Below, piece by piece: positions 59,847 to 64,000 of a stretch of 64,000 bases of DNA. The stretch is from Hydrogenivirga caldilitoris (GTDB lineage Bacteria > Aquificota > Aquificia > Aquificales > Aquificaceae), in the NCBI RefSeq assembly GCF_003664005.1, contig NZ_RCCJ01000001.1, forward strand, positions 1,426,001 through 1,490,000, read 5' to 3'. Position 1 is the stretch's first letter, and every line of letters starts with the position of its first letter. Both the position numbers and the translations under genes were made by a program. The notes below the pieces were generated by a model that worked only from the letters and a program-made list of their open reading frames with translations, was not told the origin of the DNA and searched no databases.

Positions 59847-61493
59847 TTATTTAGCATACTCTACACGTCTTAGCTCTCTAATTACAACTACCTTTATCTG
59901 TCCGGGATAGTCCATCTCCTCCTCTATCTTCCTGGCTATATCCTTTGAAAGGATGTAGGCTTCCTCATCGCTTATCTCTTCAGGATTCACTATAACCCTA
60001 ACCTCTCTTCCAGCCTGGACAGCGTATGCATTAGCAACTCCCTTAAAGGATTTCACTATCTCCTCAAGCTTTTCAAGTCTCTTCAGGTATGCCTCAAGGG
60101 TCTCCCTTCTTGCACCGGGTCTCGCTGCGGAGAGAGCGTCTGCTGCACACACCAGAGCAACCTCAGGATACCTAACCGGCTCCTCTTCGTGGTGGGCTTT
60201 TATAGCGTTTATGACAGCGTCGGGCTCTCCGTACTTTTTACAGAGTTCCACACCTATATCCGTATGGGAACCTCCAAGCTCATGGGATACGGCTTTACCT
60301 ATATCATGGAGTAGTCCAGCTCTCTTAGCCAGTTTAGCATCCAGTCCCAACTCCTCAGCCATGAGTCCTGCGAGGTACGCGACCTCCTTAGAATGAAGGA
60401 GAACGTTCTGGGAGTAGCTTGTTCTGAAGTAGAGTTTCCCTATATAGTAATGGAGCCCCGGATTTATATCGTGAAGGTCAAGCTCAAAGGCTGTCTCCTC
60501 ACCCATCTTTCTTATCTTTTCATCCATCTCCTTCTTTACCTCATCCACTATCTCCTCAATCCTTGCAGGATGTATCCTGCCGTCCTCTATTAGCCTTTCA
60601 AGAGCCTCCTTTGCTATCTCTCTTCTTAAAGGGTCAAAGGAAGAGATCGTCACAACGTCAGGAGTGTCATCTATTATCAGGTCTACACCGGTAAGGAGCT
60701 CAAAGGTCCTTATATTTCTACCTTCCCTTCCTATAATCCTACCCTTAAACTCGTTGCTGGGAAGCTCCACCGAGGTAGTTGTGTAGTTTATGGCTATCTG
60801 GGGAGATATCCTCTGAACGGCAGTAGTCACAACCCTCTTTGCCTCAAGTTCTGCCTTCTCCTTTGCCTCCTCCTCTATTCTCTTCATCAGTTTAACCGCC
60901 TCTATCCTGCTTTGCTCTTCAACTCTTCTTAGCAGCTCTTCCTTTGCTTCTTCCATAGTCATGGAAGCTATCCTTTGGAGTTCCAAAGTTTCCTGTTCCT
61001 TCAGCTTTCTTATCTCCTCCTGCTCCTTAGCCAGACTCTCCTCAAGCTCAAGGATCTCCTTCCGCCTTATCTCAACCTGTCTTTCAAATTCCCTAACCTC
61101 TTTCTCCCGTCTGTATATCTCCTCTTCCCTTCTCTCTATGGTCTCCCATTTCCTCTCAAGCTGCCTTTCTTTTGCGAAGAGGTTTTCCTCAAATTCCTTT
61201 AGCTCCCTCTTCTTTTCCTCCAGCTCCTTTCTAAGCCTCTCCGCTTCGCGCTGGGCTTGTTCTATTATCCTATGAGCCTTTTCATCAGCCTCCTTCAAAG
61301 CCGCTTCAGCCTTTTGCTGAGCCTCTCTTATAAGTTTCAGAGCCTCCTCCTCAGCCCTCTTCAACTCGCTCTCCACGTCAACGCTGATTGGCTTGCCCTG
61401 AGGAGTTTCCTTCTTGCCCCTCATCAGGAGAAATACAGCAAGACTACCCACCAGAATTCCAAGTGCTATACCAATCAAAACCAACGGCTCCAT
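59847..61493 (-). CDS. rny: Ribonuclease Y
   Basis: This 548-residue membrane-anchored endoribonuclease initiates mRNA decay. It has an N-terminal helix (about 3-24), a long charged coiled coil (about 35-215), a KH domain with GRIIGREGRNIRTFE, and an HD domain with LLHDIGKAVSHE and KAHHEEEP. It is the usual length for the family. It lies just upstream of tRNA-Leu and after MTHFS. Confidence 0.95.
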   Translation of the reverse strand: MEPLVLIGIALGILVGSLAVFLLMRGKKETPQGKPISVDVESELKRAEEEALKLIREAQQKAEAALKEADEKAHRIIEQAQREAERLRKELEEKKRELKEFEENLFAKERQLERKWETIERREEEIYRREKEVREFERQVEIRRKEILELEESLAKEQEEIRKLKEQETLELQRIASMTMEEAKEELLRRVEEQSRIEAVKLMKRIEEEAKEKAELEAKRVVTTAVQRISPQIAINYTTTSVELPSNEFKGRIIGREGRNIRTFELLTGVDLIIDDTPDVVTISSFDPLRREIAKEALERLIEDGRIHPARIEEIVDEVKKEMDEKIRKMGEETAFELDLHDINPGLHYYIGKLYFRTSYSQNVLLHSKEVAYLAGLMAEELGLDAKLAKRAGLLHDIGKAVSHELGGSHTDIGVELCKKYGEPDAVINAIKAHHEEEPVRYPEVALVCAADALSAARPGARRETLEAYLKRLEKLEEIVKSFKGVANAYAVQAGREVRVIVNPEEISDEEAYILSKDIARKIEEEMDYPGQIKVVVIRELRRVEYAK

Positions 61494-61494
61494 T

Positions 61495-62052
61495 TCAACA
61501 CCTCCTTATCACTTCCTTTTCTGTAACAACTATGTCAACAGGTTTGTCCCAAGTGTCCCTGGGAACTCTATCAAGCACCTGAAAGGAATAAGCAACCCCA
61601 ACCTTAGGAGCGCTCACTCTTTCCAGGAGCCTGTCGTAGTAGCCTTTACCAAAACCTATCCTGTACCCATTCACGTCAAAGGCTATTCCTGGCACCACCA
61701 CCAGATCTAACTCTTCGGGGGTAACACTGATACCATCTTCAGGCTCCAGTATGTTAAAGGCTCCCGTGGAAAGACAGGTAAGGTTGTTTACCTCCAGCAG
61801 GAGGAGCTCGTCCTCTTCTACCTTCGGAAGTACAAGCTTTTTTCCCTGTGAGAAAAGCTGGTCAAAGAGAGGTGTAAGGTCAGGCTCCCCTTTAATGGGG
61901 CAGTACAGAAGAACCCTGTTCGCATGCCTAAACTCGGGCAGTGTCCTTAGCCCTGCCCTTATACGCTCATCGTAGGAGGACTTCAGCTCTGAAGGCAGAG
62001 TAACCCTTTTACTTAAGAGTTCCCTTCTTATATCTCTCTTTGTCTCTACCAA
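61495..62052 (-). CDS. 5-formyltetrahydrofolate cyclo-ligase (MTHFS)
   Basis: This 185-residue enzyme converts 5-formyl-THF to 5,10-methenyl-THF. Signatures are KRDIRRELLSKR, YCPIKGEPDLTPL, LVVVPGIAFDVNGYRIGFGKGYYDR. I place the start at a TTG (62052) because a GGAGGTGG lies about 8 nt upstream; the longer frame reads through the 6S-like RNA. The ribosome-binding site is in a hairpin (62064-62081). MTHFS (ygfA) next to 6S RNA is a common arrangement. Confidence 0.88.
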   Translation of the reverse strand: MVETKRDIRRELLSKRVTLPSELKSSYDERIRAGLRTLPEFRHANRVLLYCPIKGEPDLTPLFDQLFSQGKKLVLPKVEEDELLLLEVNNLTCLSTGAFNILEPEDGISVTPEELDLVVVPGIAFDVNGYRIGFGKGYYDRLLERVSAPKVGVAYSFQVLDRVPRDTWDKPVDIVVTEKEVIRRC

Positions 62053-62063
62053 TTCTTCTTCCA

Positions 62064-62081
62064 CCTCCTGTTTCCAGGAGG
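62064..62081 (-). promoter_or_regulatory. Hairpin covering the MTHFS ribosome-binding site
   Basis: On the minus strand CCTCCTG-GAAA-CAGGAGG forms a 7-bp stem with a GNRA tetraloop. The 3' arm is the Shine-Dalgarno of the MTHFS gene, so folding would block ribosome entry. The GAAA loop makes it unusually stable. Confidence 0.6.
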
Positions 62082-62094
62082 AGAAGGCAAGTGG

Positions 62095-62262
62095 TGTTAA
62101 GGACCCACCCTGCCGTGACCTCCAGAGACTTCGTGGGCCTCTCGTCCTAAGGTGGGTACCCTCTCGGAGAGCCTTTAAAGACACCCCCGAAGCCGGGTTC
62201 CCTTACAGCCCACTTGTAGGCCCCATTGATTATCCCTGGGCCACGCACAGGGCAGGAGGTCT
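62095..62262 (-). ncRNA. ssrS: Probable 6S RNA
   Basis: This 160-170 nt GC-rich non-coding stretch follows the pheT stop and precedes MTHFS. Its ends pair (CCTGCC-ct-GTG near 62250 with CACGGCAGG near 62110), and inner arms CGTGGCC / GGCCCACG form a second stem with unpaired parts between, giving a long rod with a bulged middle as in 6S RNA. Location next to MTHFS (ygfA) is the classical ssrS context. 6S binds RNA polymerase as a promoter mimic. Exact ends are not fixed, and other structured RNAs are not excluded. Confidence 0.6.
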
Positions 62263-64000
62263 TTATCTTATTTCAACCTGCAGCTCTTCTCTCAACCTCC
62301 TAACCAGCTGATCAATTAACTCGCTTACCTCCTCGCTTGAAAGACTTCCCTTCAGGCTCCTGAAGGTAATCCTAACACCTACACTCTTCTTGCCTTCCCC
62401 TACCTTGGCATCCGCATAAAGGTCAAACACCATAACATCTTCCACCAAATCTCTAAGCTGAGATTTAATCTCATTTAATAATTTACTCACCGAGAGGTTT
62501 TTGTCCATAACAAAAGCTAAATCCCTTATAACCGGAGGAAACTTGGATAGAGGGCTGTACTGAGGTAGAACAGACCTTGTAAAGGGCTCAAGTTTTAGCT
62601 CGCACAATACCGGCTCTCCTCTGAGCTCAAGCTTCTGGGTCAACTCAGGGTGGAGCTTACCTACAAAACCCACCCTTTTACCATCAAACACAAGCTCAGA
62701 CTGAACGTGGGGATGCAAAAATTCAAACCCTGAAGGCTCCAACTCAAAAGGTAACCCCTTACTCTCAAAGATACCTTGTACAACCCCAAGGAGACGAAGA
62801 GGGTCCCACGACTCCCCAGGGTAATCATTTACAGAACCCTTCACAAGGATACCGAGTCTATCCTCTTCACCTTCCCTAAAGAATACCTTCCCCAGCTCAA
62901 ATATAGCCAGGTCATAGTTATAGTGGCTGTCGTTAAATTTCGCCACCCGCAGAAGGGAAGGGATAAGAGAGCTTCTCATAAACCTCTGGGTGGGAACGAG
63001 AGGATTAAGTATGTCAACCGCAGGTTTATCCAAGCCCAGGAGGTTATAAAGGTCTTCCTCCTCATAGGAGATGTTTATTACTTCACTCAAACCTTTATCT
63101 ATTAAGTACTTTTTAATCTCCAGGTACTCATCCCTCCAGAGCTTTCCTGTTAAGGGTAACTTTAATGTATCCGAGGCATAGTAATCGTAGCCTTTCACTC
63201 TCATAAGCTCTTCAATTATGTCAACGTCACGGTCCAGGTCAAAGCTCCTATGGGAAGGGATTAAAACCTCAATACCGCATCTTTTTATCTCGTGAGGTAT
63301 CTCAAGAGCTGAAAGTATTGAAGAGGCTTCTTCATTCTTGTAGCTCTCCCCCGCGTACCTCATGAACTTTCCCATAGACAGAAATACCTTCTTGGGCTCG
63401 TACCTCTCCACATACAGGTCTTTTACTGCCGAGACCTCACCCCCTGCGGTTTTCAAGATATAGTCAACGGCTATATCCTGGGCTTTATCTACCCTTTCAA
63501 TATCTACATTCCTTTCAAATCTGTAGCTGCTATCCGTTTGGATGCCCAGCTTTTTGGAGGACCTCCTTATACGGGAAGGCTCAAAATAGGCTGCCTCCAG
63601 GAGAACGTTCTTCGTGCTTTCCACTACGCCTGTATCAAGCCCTCCCATAACACCCGCAACAGCAACAGGTCTTGAGCTGTCTGCTATGACAAGGACACAC
63701 TCCTCAAGCTCCCTTTTTTCCCCATCCAAGGTTGTTATTGTCTCCCCCTTCCTTGCACTCCTTACCACTATGCCTCCTTCTAGCTTGTCAAGGTCAAAAG
63801 CGTGTAAGGGTTGTCCCTCCTGGAGGAGAACGTAATTGGTAACATCCACGATGTTGTTTATACACCTGAGTCCTGATTGCCACAGTCTCTTTCTTATGCT
63901 GATAGGGGAGGGCTTAACGCTGACACCTTTAATAACTACACCCCGATAACGTTTACAGTCCCTATCCTCTATAGATATTTTCAGGTCTCCAAACTCTTGA
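62263..64000 (-). CDS. pheT: Phenylalanyl-tRNA synthetase beta subunit, 3' part
   Basis: This is the C-terminal 578 codons of the beta subunit, which with PheS charges tRNA-Phe. The frame is open to base 64000, so the start lies beyond the window. Visible are the B3/B4 region (CINNIVDVTNYVLLQEGQP, HAFDLDKLEGG), B5 (VEAAYFEPSRIRRSSKKLG-like), core domains, and the C-terminal anticodon-binding FDX-ACB domain (YSPLSKFPPVIRDLAFVMD). The 6S-like RNA follows immediately. Confidence 0.95.
   Translation of the reverse strand, partial: QEFGDLKISIEDRDCKRYRGVVIKGVSVKPSPISIRKRLWQSGLRCINNIVDVTNYVLLQEGQPLHAFDLDKLEGGIVVRSARKGETITTLDGEKRELEECVLVIADSSRPVAVAGVMGGLDTGVVESTKNVLLEAAYFEPSRIRRSSKKLGIQTDSSYRFERNVDIERVDKAQDIAVDYILKTAGGEVSAVKDLYVERYEPKKVFLSMGKFMRYAGESYKNEEASSILSALEIPHEIKRCGIEVLIPSHRSFDLDRDVDIIEELMRVKGYDYYASDTLKLPLTGKLWRDEYLEIKKYLIDKGLSEVINISYEEEDLYNLLGLDKPAVDILNPLVPTQRFMRSSLIPSLLRVAKFNDSHYNYDLAIFELGKVFFREGEEDRLGILVKGSVNDYPGESWDPLRLLGVVQGIFESKGLPFELEPSGFEFLHPHVQSELVFDGKRVGFVGKLHPELTQKLELRGEPVLCELKLEPFTRSVLPQYSPLSKFPPVIRDLAFVMDKNLSVSKLLNEIKSQLRDLVEDVMVFDLYADAKVGEGKKSVGVRITFRSLKGSLSSEEVSELIDQLVRRLREELQVEIR

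Noticed and set aside
62053-62184. N-terminal extension of MTHFS to 62184
   Set aside because: It reads through the structured RNA and is Arg/Ser/Gly-rich with no match to the family; TTG 62052 has a ribosome-binding site.
1-64000. CRISPR arrays, insertion sequences, prophage or integrase genes
   Set aside because: No regularly spaced direct repeats, transposase or recombinase motifs were noticed in the translated frames or non-coding gaps.

Overview
The window is gene-dense chromosomal DNA from a thermophilic, chemolithoautotrophic, microaerophilic bacterium, very probably of the Aquificaceae (Aquifex / Hydrogenobacter / Hydrogenivirga group). The case rests on several genes. The sulfide:quinone oxidoreductase has the three redox cysteines and the C-terminal CKDCEGAPGSRC tail that I recall from the Aquifex aeolicus enzyme. 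There is a five-gene 2-oxoacid:ferredoxin oxidoreductase cluster of the kind used in the reductive TCA cycle, a ba3-type plus an aa3-type oxidase, a THEP1 NTPase, and peroxiredoxin/rubrerythrin oxygen defence. Genes are tightly packed, with many 4-bp overlaps. No IS element, phage gene, integrase or CRISPR array was seen.

Layout. 1-2.1 kb: 3' end of a PilB/GspE ATPase and an opposing operon of two HAMP-only membrane proteins plus a roadblock-like protein. 2.1-8.2 kb: transaldolase, membrane thioredoxin, pseudouridine synthase, a rubrerythrin / Fe-S protein / DUF3501 cluster, a geranylgeranyl-reductase-like flavoprotein and UppP. 8.2-15.3 kb: two oxidase operons (ba3 with an unannotated 38-residue subunit, and aa3), each with its own Sco copper chaperone. 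15.4-17.6 kb: a 346-bp regulatory gap, then SQR and a TetR regulator. 17.5-21.4 kb: moaA/moaE and pilT-pilC. 21.4-27.2 kb: prenyl synthase, MurI, two SurA/parvulin-like proteins, an MFS pump, DprA. 27.3-31.0 kb: the ferredoxin oxidoreductase operon. 31-45.5 kb: trxB-peroxiredoxin, nadB, yvcK, an RlmN-like protein, yaaT-holB, serA, copA, THEP1-coaE, a UXS-like epimerase, SulP. 45.6-47.6 kb: groESL. 47.8-51.8 kb: a sulfur-trafficking locus (YeeE transporter, MerR, two DsrE proteins, a duplicated CcdA-like protein, a small thioredoxin). 51.8-52.9 kb: queF and a Crp/Fnr regulator. 52.8-55.9 kb: a bufferin-like MNIO-RiPP locus. 55.9-64 kb: rhodanese, DUF2203, lytic transglycosylase, YmdB, tRNA-Leu, RNase Y, MTHFS, probable 6S RNA, pheT (5' end beyond the window).

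How it fits together. Sulfide is oxidised by SQR into the quinone pool and oxygen is reduced by the two oxidases, while the ferredoxin-dependent oxidoreductase fixes CO2. Sulfane sulfur is handled by rhodanese, YeeE, DsrE and thiol-relay proteins. The Sco, CopA and bufferin-like genes point to copper handling.

The most interesting items are: (i) the divergent bufferin-like locus, with a five-cysteine precursor and an adjacent cysteine-cluster protein; (ii) a CcdA-like double-module protein that appears to start at a CTG codon in a CTGA overlap; (iii) a recurring promoter layout with a TATAAT-like box 5-11 nt before the start codon and no Shine-Dalgarno, suggesting leaderless mRNAs; (iv) a probable 6S RNA followed by a hairpin that hides the MTHFS ribosome-binding site; (v) a CO-dehydrogenase-epsilon-like subunit in the oxidoreductase operon. 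Start sites were often moved from the longest open frame to the codon with a proper ribosome-binding site.
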